In this document: in pieces, positions 1 to 10,206 of the stretch | Layout: every line of letters starts with the position of its first letter | Numbering within the stretch: position 1 is the stretch's first letter | From: Ochromonas danica | Lineage: Eukaryota > Sar > Chrysophyceae > Chromulinales > Chromulinaceae | Direction of reading: 5' to 3' | NCBI GenBank assembly: GCA_015146655.1 | Contig: VKHL01000227.1 | Coordinates: 1-33,632, forward strand | Length of the DNA: 33,632 bases | Notes under the pieces: generated by a model | What the model was told of the DNA's origin: nothing | What the model saw: the letters and a program-made list of their open reading frames with translations, nothing else | The model's database searches: none | Translations under genes and position numbers: made by a program

Positions 1-220
1 TCAACTCAGTCACAGAACAGTAAAAAGAAGAGAGAAGGTGGAATAAGAGGAGATGATGGGGTGCGCCTATTTCTTTGAGCGACCGCCCGTCCCGCGCAAT
101 GGTTTCGCACTCAGTTTGGAAGATAAAATAATAATATCTGCAACTGAGAGTGAGGATCCTCTGTCCTCATCTCTCCCATCCCATCCTCCTCTTTGCTGCT
201 TATTTAATCCTTAGAGAATC

Positions 221-568
221 ATGGCTGCTAGTCGTCAAACTCGTTTGCGATCAGATAGGTACAATGCTAATGTAACGAAGAGAGGCAAGGTTGCTGCCTT
301 GGAGCAAGAGGTGAGGCATACATACTCTACTCTACTCTACGAGGGAAATTCCCTTCATGTCCCCACCATGTGCTTTAAGCTAACTCTTGTACTGTGATCT
401 CTATTTTGTTTGTTCCTATCGCTCTGCTTCGCTGGCTTGGCGTAGAAAAAGGAAAACAAGGAGAAGTCCATGGTCTCTCCGCTGCTCATCGGCTTCTTAT
501 TCTTCGTCTTAGTGGGCAGCTCCGTCTTTCAGATGATTCGCATGGCTCAGTCTGGCCCCATCTTCTAA
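221..568 (+). CDS. RAMP4/SERP-family ER tail-anchored protein, two exons
   Basis: Exons 221-310 and 446-568, joined in phase 0 across a 135-bp GT-AG intron, give a 70-residue protein. The N-terminal half is basic and polar (start MAASRQTRLRSDRY, then KRGKVAALEQ and a Lys/Glu stretch). The C-terminal third is one hydrophobic segment (SPLLIGFLFFVLVGSSVF) followed by a short tail. This is the size and layout of stress-associated ER protein / RAMP4, a tail-anchored subunit associated with the Sec61 translocon that aids membrane-protein biogenesis; the function is from family knowledge. The ATG at 221 opens the only frame that continues across the splice. The gene converges on the large gene to its right. 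Confidence 0.88.
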
Positions 569-901
569 ATACCCTCTCGTCTCGTCCCTCATGTTGTACA
601 ATAACCCAATCCACCATCCCGTCCGCCAGAGACTTGCCTGCCTCGTGACTGTCTGTCTTCTGTGGTCTGTCCAATGCCTTGGCTGTGGTCTATCTTATCC
701 TCTGCAATGCAGTGGTCGGGAGTTGATCTCGACTCTTTGTTATTTTAGTGACTTTAACTGCCTCGCCTTCCTTCTTTCTCTCAGGAAAGAAGGAGACGAG
801 GTGACAGCTGCTGTGGATGATTTAAACCAAAGAAACACTTGAGCAGAACAAATCAAAAGAGATCGTCACTTGATGTGGTCACTTTTTCTATTTAGAGATG
901 G
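569..901. other. Convergent 3' intergenic region
   Basis: This holds the 3' flanks of the RAMP4-like gene and of the large minus-strand gene. A 3'-splice-like pyrimidine tract ending in CAG at about 784 could mark a 3' UTR intron or alternative exon. The ORFs here have no recognisable protein character. Nothing else is seen. Confidence 0.5.
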
Positions 902-3900
902 TCATCGCGGTTGCTTTGATAAAAGGTCTTGGAGGGTGCGAGTGAGTTCGTCCATTCGTCGCTCCAAAGCCTCCCTGCGGCTTCTCTCCTCGTCGAGTTC
1001 GCGACGCACTTGGCGCATCTCCTCCTCATGTTGGACGTGCAACTCCTTAACTGCTTCCGCCACAACTACACATGCTCGACTGTATTGAACACCGAGATAG
1101 GCACTACCTTTCTCATCTGAAGGGATGGGAAGGACAGAGGCGGGGAGAGGTGCGACAAGTTGGGGCAACACATTTTGAACATCTTGTGCAATCCAACCGA
1201 TTGAAACTTCTTCTCCAGATCCCTCCTTGTTGATAGTGGAATTGCTCTCCTTCATGCGATATGTGACTGCCTGTAAGTGAGAGAGCAAGTCTAAAGCGCC
1301 ATGAAGAGGCTTGATGTCAGTCTTGAGGCGACGATCAGACGAGTCCACGTATGGCCCCGAGCCCACAACACTCCCTCGCACAGTGATGCTACCTCCGAAA
1401 ATACTGTCGCCTTTCACCTCGCTATTAGCCCACACACAAATTAAGGGGTTACAGGAGAAGAGTTGACAGGCAATCGCAGCTTACCTCATGCCCTGCACCA
1501 AAAGAGTATCTGTGGTTATGCTCATGCTCTCCTTCAAAACTGCTTTGTGAAGCTCCGGCTGGTGCAAAGAAGCTTGATCAATGATAATGCGGCTGGAGGC
1601 AGTGTGAGGAGCAAGATGGGCAAGATGAAGAGTGTCGGTCTGCACGTCGAGGAAGACTGAGTGTTCTCCCACAGAGACCTCGCCACTGTTCCGGTCGCGA
1701 ATCAACACGTTTCCTCGTGCTGAGGAAGACGAAGCAGAAGATGTGGATGGCATCAAATAGAGATTCTCAGCTTGCACAGCAGAGGAAACGAGGCGATCAG
1801 TAGCCTGCAACTGTTGAGCGCGCAGACTCTGCACCGCTACGACCAGACCGTTGGTCACATCTCCAGCCTGTGATCCACCCAGAAGAACCACATCACCTTG
1901 AGGGGAGACACCAAGAAGACCACCTTCACCACCTTGATGAGAAGAGGCGAAATCGAGTACAAGCCGTTCCTTCACTCTCAACCGCCCCACATGCCCAGCT
2001 TCAGCAACATCCACCTTGCCTGAGGTCGCCAGACCTAACAGAGGTTGGTAGTCATCATGATGCTTGCTGACCGAAGTGAGGTAGAGATTGGATGTGGTCA
2101 AAGAAGAGGCAGTAAGATGGAAGTCCTGAAAGGATATCTTCTGAGCAGCAAGATCAACACCACTGCCTGGAAGAGCGCTCAACTCGCCAGTTCTCCCATC
2201 GAATGCCACCAAGCCAAGCTGACTTTTGCCAAGATTGTGCTGTTCAGGACGAAGCAATTCCACGAGACGGAGGCCTCTAGTGTAAAGGTCAACTACAGGA
2301 TAGTCTGCTCCAGTCAGAAGGCTCGTCTTCGAGGTGGAAAGGTCAATGGAGATATTGGAGAGGGTAATGCCCCGCATATCCACTGAAGAGCCACGTCTCG
2401 CACTCTCAACTTTGGGAAGACTTGATAAGATCGACTCCCAAACGGCTTCGACAGAAACCACCTCCACATTGCCTCCAGCGCTTCCATCCCCTGCATCACT
2501 TACTGCCAGCAGCTTTGCAGGATGGGCACCACGCGTCGTCGTCGTAGAGTCAGACAGCATTCGCAGACGACGCACTTCTAAACTATCAATATCACTCAAT
2601 CTCCCACCTTGTAGGAAAGCATTGCTAATCGTCTCTCCATGCGCATCCAAAGGTCCAGCAAGATGGCCAATGGCTGCCTCGCGAGCATGGAATACTTGGC
2701 GGTGAAAGACAGTGGAGAAGTTCTTGGCGTCTCCATCGATACTCGATGTGTACAGTAAAGTCTGTAAGGAAAAGTCCTGTGCGCTTGGTGAAACTACTTC
2801 TCCGGTCAACGGGTGCATAAAGAGAAGCGGGAAAGAGCGCTTGATTTCATTGTGTCGCTCTCGAGGAACAGGTGCATGAGGAGGGAGAGGTTGATAGATT
2901 GGCAAGTCCGCGGCAACGCTAACGTCAGAATTGACATTTTCACCCGCATTGACAGTTTGCCTGAAGTCCTCTTTCAACGCCTGCAGAAGCGTTCCTTGTT
3001 TTTGTACTTCTCCCTCCGACACCGAGAGATGGAGATGATCGATTTCTGCCTGCTTGACAGCTTTAAGGTCTCCACCATAGAATACACCGTCATGTAGCTT
3101 ATGGCCATGAAGGAAAAGATCGCTGTAGAGATTAGTGAGCGTCACGTCAACCTTGCCATCCCCGAGGTCAATCATTTGCAATGCATTAGATACTTGCAAG
3201 ACACCCTGACGATTAACGTAGGCCACGCCACCCTCAAAGTTCGTGGAGGAAGGAGAGGAGGAGGAGCGCAGTGCAGCTGGAGTCGAGAAGGTTAAAGAGG
3301 AAGTAGTCACGGATATCGCACCGATCTTCGCTTCGGATAGAATTGCATGGCTTATCTCATGCCCTTTAGCATCAAGAGAACCAGCCAGTCGGAGGGTCTT
3401 CAGCGCTGGGGCAGTCAACACTCCTGCGCAATACAAACAACATGTGAGACAATGAAAAACTAACACAATGGAAGAGCGGAAAGAAAGACTAACCTTTCAC
3501 GTAAGTCAATCGATCGCTATCACATGAGAGTCGCCTATGTCGATCCACGTAGACTATGTGTCCAGGGGTTAAAGAGCGACTTACAAACTTCTCCGCGGCT
3601 AGGCTATAATTGCCAATGTCCAAGTCATTCATTGCTGTCAGCTTTTTAATGCTGAGCAGTTCTTGTGCACGATTCTGCATTGCTTGGAGGTCAGTCCATT
3701 GTCCAGGTCCTTCATAAACCAAGAGCAAGAGACTCTCAGGTGGCAGGTTAACTCCTCCCCGTGTGTTATTGCTGTGTGCATTATGAATGAAGAGCAGACG
3801 CCCTTTCTTTGACCCAGGGGCAAATTCAAGAAGAATCTCATCGGAGGAGGCTGGTAGAGCAGGAATAACCACATAAATCGAGTCCAAGGGAACAGTGACC

Positions 3901-6179
3901 TTATACACTTGACTGGCGGAGTCCAAGACTGCTTCTAACTCATGTGGAGGGAAGGCAATCCCCTTTTCAACACTCAATCCACCATTAGCTGAGAGTGGAC
4001 CATCAAAATATCCTCCTCCACGGCTGTGGATAGTACCAGAACCAGTGAGGCGGAAAATAGGATTCCGGTCTTCTATCCCTTTTCTTTCCTCAGAGATGGA
4101 GATGTGATTGTAAGTATCCGGGAAGCTCATGCTGGCGGGAACGCTGAGATCGATCAAGTTACCTACATATGAACGATTGTGCAAAGAAACCGCCACACCT
4201 GCTTGAATGAGACTACTCTCTGGTATAGAAGCTTCCAAACCAGCTGCATGGAAGTGAGAAGATGTCATGTTCAGAGATCCCGAGGCGACAGTCAGTCCTC
4301 CTTTCACTGTCAGACCCCCAGCTTCGATTTGGACTCCACCTGCCATCACTTCAATTCCTCCTGTTAGTAGTTTAAGCCCCGCAACAGTCATTTCTCCTGC
4401 TCCATCAATATCCAATACCTTGCGGCCTTCCACCGTGCCTGTGAGAAGTTTCTTCTTCTCAGTGGACGAGGAAAGTGCCAGCAGAGCCTCACTAATGCTG
4501 TCATCTCCTGAAGCATGGATGCGAATGGACTCAGGTGTGATCTCTACTCTTCCCTTAGCCTTGGCGGCATGCAGCACGTTATCAGGACCAACTGTGAGAC
4601 CACTGGAAGTATGTAAAGCACCATGAACAGTGAGCTTGTCCTTCACGGTCGCGGCCAGCATGCTGACTGCTCCTTGGGCCACGCAGAAACTACCGTTATC
4701 TGCCCGCAGGGAGCCTCGAGTAGTGAGATGACCATCCTCATCGACAGAGAAAGTGGGCGAAGAGGCAGCAGAAGATCGCGCATAGAAGTGGTACTTCTTC
4801 TCCACTGCCGCCAAGGCCTTTGAGCTGCCAGATAGCGTACTATCCCCTCCTGGGGAAAGAATGCTGATAACCTGGATACATTACAGCATGAGCATTGTTG
4901 ATTTGAGCGATGGTTATCTATTCTCTAACGTACATTGGCAGTGGTAGTCCACAATGCGGTGGTATTTGTTGTCCCTTCTTTGACATTCGTGCTTTCACCT
5001 CCAAGCCTCAAACCTCCTCGAAGAAGCTCTAAGGGACCACGATGAGTCAGCAGACGATCTCCACGCAACGTGGTCACTGGCTGACGATTGAGCTCCACTT
5101 GCCAGAGATTAAATGTTGAATCTTCCTCACGTTGCAAGGAGAGGCGTTGTAAGGTGCCCGTGAAGAATGGACCATCATGCTTCACTGTATCAATATCCTA
5201 AGCGATCATACATGTCACACAGTGAGACAGGGACGGGGTTAGTGAGCAAGTGACAGTGGCTAACCTCATCATCTCGTGTGTCATCACAAGCTGGTCCACG
5301 GAAGCCTCTCTCACAGTTACAATTGCCTGTTATTCGATTACACTGACCATGGAAAGAGCATTCTCCATAGAGTGGTAGATCAGTAGTCTCCACATCCTCG
5401 AAGTCGCAGCCCACACCACTGGCTTCGAATTCATTCACTTTGGATGTGTTGCAAGCAAAGAGGTCGATGGAAGGATTTCCATTATGGTATAGGATATTGT
5501 TCATGTGTGTTCGCGTAGGATAGCGTAGTAGACGAATCAGATAGCTTCCTGTGTTAAGCAGGCTGTCATAGCTTTCCCGTGTACACTCGACCTCTGCGAT
5601 AGATCGCAGGCCAGAGAGCAGGTAGGTACAGCTCGCACTCGTCAGTGCCGCAGCATTGGCATTGAGTAAAGCCGAGGCCCCAGCGATGGTGACCTCGAGG
5701 CTACCCTGCAGGCTGCCAGTCAAGGCGGAAGTGCGCAGCCGCACTGCGCGGCGGTGACTGTTACCCTCTATGGCCACAGGACGCACTGGGTCATAGCCAG
5801 AGGGACAGATACCTATTGTGAAAAATATTCAGTTTAAGAGATGTGAAAAGAGAAGATGATAGGTTAGATGGTGGGAGAGTTTATTATTTCAGTTTCTTGG
5901 AAATTGAAATTGTGAAAGATACGGTGGTTGGTAACTTACGCTGTAAGCAGTCATCTCCTGTGTAGCCCATGTCACAGTAACAATACCCTCCAGTTTCATC
6001 CGACACACATAGACCTTTCTGATTACACCAATTAGGACATCTACACAACAAGTTCAAGACAGACACAGACAGACAGACACGTTACATCGTCAACTTATGG
6101 AGATAGATATAGACATGACTGACCTAGCATCAATTTTGAGAGAGAAAAGGGATAAGAACAAGAAGAATAAGACCCTCAT
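902..6179 (-). CDS. Secreted EGF / strand-repeat protein with C-terminal Peptidase S74 (intramolecular chaperone) domain
   Basis: Seven exons on the minus strand: 6179-6124, 6040-5940, 5812-5265, 5197-4934, 4871-3494, 3423-1485 and 1421-902. All junctions keep phase and give 1601 residues. Residues 1-18 are a signal peptide (MRVLFFLFLSLFSLKIDA). EGF-like modules lie at about 20-53 (Cys 20, 24, 30, 39, 41, 50) and about 200-228. Residues about 240-1430 are Gly/Ser/Val/Leu-rich short strand-like repeats, as in phage tail-spike or adhesin stalks. The last exon is a Peptidase S74 / intramolecular chaperone auto-processing domain: SDRRLKTDI places Ser1457 and Lys1462 five apart, the same spacing as the catalytic dyad of MYRF and phage endosialidase. 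GWIAQDVQ follows, then a coiled coil at about 1546-1598. In that family the domain drives trimerisation and then cuts itself off just before the Ser. No transmembrane segment is seen, so both products would be extracellular (inference). Function may be surface adhesion or matrix. Confidence 0.85.
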
Positions 6180-6450
6180 AAGTGATGAGGAGAAGAAAGG
6201 ATTGTCAAATATCGTTCAGTTCGATTTGGATGAGTTTCATTTCCAAGCCTTTCCAGAAACCCAAATCTAGACATCTAGCTGTTCTATAACTTAAGAAGGA
6301 ATGGCTGTAGTAGTGAGTGGAAAGGTCTGGAAGAATTGCTATCACAACTAATTGGTCCTTAACTAACCCAACAGAGGGGAGGAACTGACCCATTACCAAC
6401 ATTCTTAATTCTAGTATAACCATATAATTAATTGCTTTTCATTTCCTTCC
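6180..6450. promoter_or_regulatory. Divergent promoter interval
   Basis: These 271 bp separate the start codons of the S74 protein gene (minus) and the TPR protein gene (plus), so both promoters must lie here or overlap the transcripts. The interval is AT-richer than the flanking exons. No clear TATA box or other named element was identified. Confidence 0.5.
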
Positions 6451-7404
6451 ATGGCGACAATTCCTCAGGCCAAGGAAGAAGGAGATCGTCACTATCGCTT
6501 AGGAAACTATCAGAGAGCTGTGGAGTGCTACTCACAGGCGATTGCCACACTGACTCAGCGAGAAGGAGAAGGAGCAGCGGGGGACAGTGTGCTCTACGTC
6601 TGCTACTCCAACCGCTGCGCCTGCTTCCTACAGCTGGACCGCTGCGAGGAGGCGCTCTATGACGCGCAGCAGTGCATCGCCTTGAAGTCAGACTGGCCCA
6701 AGGGATACCTTCGCCTTGCTAGCAGCTATCGCGGCCTGCAGCGCGAGGACGACGCCATGGCCGCCTACCAGCAAGTCCTCACCCTCGACCCCAACAATGC
6801 CGAGGCACGCAGAGGACTGGCTCACCTCCGCCAGGGAGGAGGAGGAGGAGGTAATGGCGGTAATAGAGCAGCAGCAGCAGGAGGGGGAGGAGATGGGTAC
6901 CGCCCCGCAGGCTCCTTTGCCACCTCCTTGCTCCACTCTGTCCAGCAGGCCTGGGCCGCCATTCCATGGAATCGCCTTACCTCCTCCGCGAAGGAGATGT
7001 GGAATAGTCTCTACCGCTCGCTTTGGTCCTTCTGGGTCTCTCTAGACATGCAGACACGACAGATCGTGCAGGTAGTGGGAGGTCTGGTGCTGGTCTACTA
7101 CCTGCTCTCATGCTTCTCCCTCTCCTACGACTACTACTATGACGACCCCTACTACTCCTCCTACTCCTACTATGGAGGAGGAGGAGGAGGGCTGTCATGG
7201 ACTACCTGGGCTCTGGTCATGTTCGCAGCCTACAAGCTACCCCCGCTCTTCCCCGACCAATTGGGGCAGTACGCACGGCCTTTCTTCGGAATGAACTGGA
7301 CGACTTTCATGTGGCTGCTCAACCTCTTAACACAGCAGCGCAGGCCCATGCCGAGGAGGGGATTCTATGGGGCGAGGCCAGCCTTCCCCTTCAGTCGATA
7401 TTAG
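6451..7404 (+). CDS. TPR co-chaperone-like membrane protein, single exon
   Basis: A 317-residue intronless ORF. Residues 5-120 form three TPR motifs of the SGT/Hop type. The carboxylate-clamp positions that bind the EEVD tail of Hsp70/Hsp90 are mostly kept: Lys8, Asn54 in YSNR, and Lys84/Arg88 in KGYLR. The usual Asn after the first Lys is Asp12. A Gly/Ala-rich linker (129-149) follows, then a hydrophobic segment at about 204-223, a Tyr/Asp run (YDYYYDDPYY), a Gly run, and two more hydrophobic stretches at about 249-266 and 283-294. The C-terminus is basic and aromatic. The likely role is an organelle-membrane docking site for cytosolic chaperones (inference). I recognise no exact orthologue. 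The start at 6451 is the first ATG and opens straight into the TPR. Confidence 0.82.
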   Translation: MATIPQAKEEGDRHYRLGNYQRAVECYSQAIATLTQREGEGAAGDSVLYVCYSNRCACFLQLDRCEEALYDAQQCIALKSDWPKGYLRLASSYRGLQREDDAMAAYQQVLTLDPNNAEARRGLAHLRQGGGGGGNGGNRAAAAGGGGDGYRPAGSFATSLLHSVQQAWAAIPWNRLTSSAKEMWNSLYRSLWSFWVSLDMQTRQIVQVVGGLVLVYYLLSCFSLSYDYYYDDPYYSSYSYYGGGGGGLSWTTWALVMFAAYKLPPLFPDQLGQYARPFFGMNWTTFMWLLNLLTQQRRPMPRRGFYGARPAFPFSRY

Positions 7405-7832
7405 GCACAGGGTGGCCTAGATCTGCTATTGTATGGGTATAGTGGTCATAATAGGGTATCCTATAGCATAGCCTATCCGTGGTTTGTGTTCAGACATGCT
7501 GTGGGAGGGTGAGTAGCTACTGTAGCTAGACTAGCTGTAGCTGTGCTGTACTGTAGGTATGATTGATTTCTCTCTTCTGTGTGTGTGTGTGTCTTCTTCT
7601 TGTAAGTACTGTTGTTGTTAAGTTATTATCACTCTACTAGACTATCCTATCTGGTTGCTCTTTATTGTGCTTACTTAGTTAGTCTTCCATACAGTCTAGC
7701 TACTGTGACTTAATACTGTAGTGTATGAACTTACACCCCACGCACTGTAATAACTCGATGGTTCTAGACCAAGGCTAGATAGCTAGATCTAGATCTAGAT
7801 CTCTCTGCCAGCAGCAGTCAACAGTGAAGTTG
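7405..7832. other. Intergenic region with short tandem repeats
   Basis: No gene is seen in this 428-bp stretch between two plus-strand genes. It contains many short words such as CTACTGTAG/TACTGTA, a GT run at about 7579-7591, and a run of overlapping AGATCT units at about 7784-7802 just before the PYROXD1 start. It probably combines the 3' UTR of the TPR gene with the PYROXD1 promoter. Confidence 0.45.
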
Positions 7833-8279
7833 ATGGTTCGAGAGAGGAAGAGAGGCCTGGGCCTGGGCTCGACAGAGGAACATGCGCGATACCTCATCAT
7901 TGGCGGTGGAATAGCTGGTGTCTGCTGTGCACAAGAGCTCTGCCGCCTGCTGCCTGAAGAGCGTAGCATACACCTCGTCTCCTCCTCCTCTGTCCTCCTA
8001 CAGGTATACCCCCCCTCCTCCTCCTCCTCCTCCATCAGAGAAGCAGTGTCAGTGAGTGATGGCAATGTGTTGTCTGTGGTCTAGACTGCCAGTGTGCACC
8101 GCTCGTCGCAGTTCCTAGAGGAGGTGGTGGTCTGTGAGAGGACAGCGGAGGACTTCCAGGCACAGCTGCCACACGTCACACTCACTATCGACACTGTGCA
8201 CTACCTCGACGTGCAGGCTAAGAGAGTCACTCTGTCTAGTAAGTCATCCCCTCCTCCTCCTCCCATGCAGTCAGTTATC

Positions 8280-8332
<53 letters not shown>

Positions 8333-8443
8333 CTGTGTGTGTACATGTGTGTGTGTGCGTGTGTACATGTGTGTGTGTGTGTGTGTGTGTGTCTGTATGG
8401 TATGTGTGTGTGTGTGTGTGTCTGTATGGTATGTATGTATGTA

Positions 8444-8480
<37 letters not shown>

Positions 8481-10079
8481 GATGGAGGAGTGATTACCTT
8501 CGACACAGTCTGTCTCTGTGCTGGTGTCCAGCCTAAACTCATCGCCCACCACCCACTCATAGTGGGCCTGCGTGACTTGTCCAGTGTGCAGGTGTTGAAG
8601 TCCAGGCTAGAGGTAGCCAAGCGTGTGGCAGTCATTGGCAACGGAGGTATCGCCTTGGAAGTCATCCACGAGTTAGCAGCGTGGGACTTGGTCTGGATCC
8701 TTCGTGAAGACTATGTAGGCAGTGCCTTCTTCGATGCCACTGTGTCAGACTTCATTCTACCCGTGCTTGCTAGTCGAGGCACCACTACCTCTACCTCTAC
8801 CTCTACTGCCAGCACTACCTCTTTCTCTACCTCGCTGCCCATCCCCCCTGCTACTACCGCCACCTCTCATACCCCCTCTTCCTCCTCCTCCTCCTCCTCC
8901 TCTACACAATATGGATATGGTTTGGGGCCTGAGTGGGCGATCAGGTCAGGCTTTGCACAAGAACTACCTCGTCTGAGGACAGAGCGCCAGGGCCTGCACC
9001 AAGGCCAGGGCCTAGGCCATGGCCTGCTAGCTGGCAGTCTGCGCCTTTGCTTCAACCAGGAAGTGGTCGCCTACAGCACAGACCAGGGCAAGGCCTGGCA
9101 GCTGCTCACACCCTCTGCAGCCTCTCTGCTACCCTCCATCGCCATTGACAGCATCACAGAGCAGGAGAGGTACATGGCCCTGTGGCTATTGACTAGTGAG
9201 GGAAAGGTAAGCCACCACCTCCTCGCACCTCCTCGTTAGTCCTTCAGTTAGTGACATGGTATGGTATGATGATTGGATGACTAGATCGAAGCTGTTGACT
9301 TCGCTATCAGTGCTACAGGAGTACAACCAGACCTTTCCTTCCTCTACCCTCCCTCCTCCTCCTCCTCTACTTCCTCATCAAGGGTAGAGGGACAGGTAGG
9401 TCTAGTACAAGGTCTAGCACTTGATGAAGAAGGCTATCTCCTGGTGACCAACAGCGAAGCAGAGCAGAGCATGCAGACCTCTGTACCCTTTGTCTTCGCC
9501 GCGGGGGACTGCTGCGCCTATCGCGCACCGAAGGAGTTACCCTTCTTCCAGATGCGCCTGTGGACACAAGCACGTCTCATGGGCATGCTGGCAGCTCAGA
9601 GTATCTGCCATGTCCAGCAGGACTATGGACTGACCATGCACTTGGAGCTATTCGCACACATCACACGGTTCTTCGGACACAAGGTAGTCTTGCTCGGTCG
9701 ATACAACGCACAGGGATTGGGTAGTGAGCAGGAGAGAGCTGTGCGCACAGTTATCATCCCTCCACACAGCCAGCCTCTCGCTCCTTCCTCCTCCTCCTCT
9801 CTTACCATGCAGGAGGAGGAGGAGGAGGAGCAGGTAGTCTCAGTGCTACTACCTATGTCTAACCACAACTGTGACATTGAAGTGTTGGTGCGGATCACAC
9901 CTCTGCAGGAAGTGGTAAAGCTGGTATTGTATCGTGGACGACTAGTGGGAGCATTGCTGATCGGGTCGACGGAGCTGGAGGAGGTGATGGAGAACCTCAT
10001 CCTCAACGAGATAGACCTGCACGCTCTCAATGTAGACCTCCTCAACCCTGACCTTGACATCGCTGACTACTTCGATTGA
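7833..10079 (+). CDS. PYROXD1: PYROXD1-type pyridine nucleotide-disulfide oxidoreductase
   Basis: Exons 7833-8003, 8085-8238, 8482-9206 and 9285-10079 join in frame to 614 residues. The N-terminal FAD motif is YLIIGGGIAGVCCAQEL (Gly24, 25, 26, 29). VCLCAGVQPKLI and the NADH-binding motif VAVIGNGGIALEV follow. The C-terminal half has FVFAAGDCC, QMRLWTQARLMG, VVLLGRYNAQGLGS, and the ending DLLNPDLDIADYFD, which closely matches animal PYROXD1. PYROXD1 is a flavoprotein oxidoreductase that protects the tRNA ligase complex and redox state (family knowledge). Compared with the human protein there is a Ser/Thr/Pro homopolymer insert at about residues 235-280, and a smaller Ser run and Glu run further on. 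Introns are 81, 243 and 78 bp; the second contains a long TG tract. The ATG at 7833 directly precedes the FAD fold. Confidence 0.93.
8283..8479. repeat. (TG)n-rich microsatellite inside PYROXD1 intron 2
   Basis: Nearly the whole intron (8239-8481) is a TG dinucleotide array, broken by TATCTG, TACATG and TATGGTATG variants and a run of TATG units. It ends two bases before the TTAG acceptor and so replaces the usual pyrimidine tract. The ORFs it creates (runs of Cys-Val or His-Thr) are artefacts of the repeat. Confidence 0.9.
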
Positions 10080-10206
10080 GAGAGGGGGTGTTAGTTTGTA
10101 CCTCTACTGTATGTTGAACTTTAATCTCTTTAACATGTCAAGCAGCACTACTACCACTACCACACCATTAGCTACCACACACTTTGCTCCTCCTCCTCCT
10201 CCTTCT

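Noticed and set aside
784-841. Possible extra 3' exon of the RAMP4-like gene
   Set aside because: An acceptor-like CAG exists, but the RAMP4 frame already ends naturally at 568 after its membrane segment.
902-1421. Phage or bacterial contamination suggested by the S74 domain
   Set aside because: The domain is joined by in-phase GT-AG introns to a signal peptide and EGF exons.
5884-5939. Continuation of the first EGF exon past 5940
   Set aside because: A GTAAGT donor at 5939 and in-phase continuation at 5812 show that this is an intron.
8134-8665. Cys-Val or His-Thr repeat proteins on both strands
   Set aside because: Translations of the TG microsatellite in a PYROXD1 intron.
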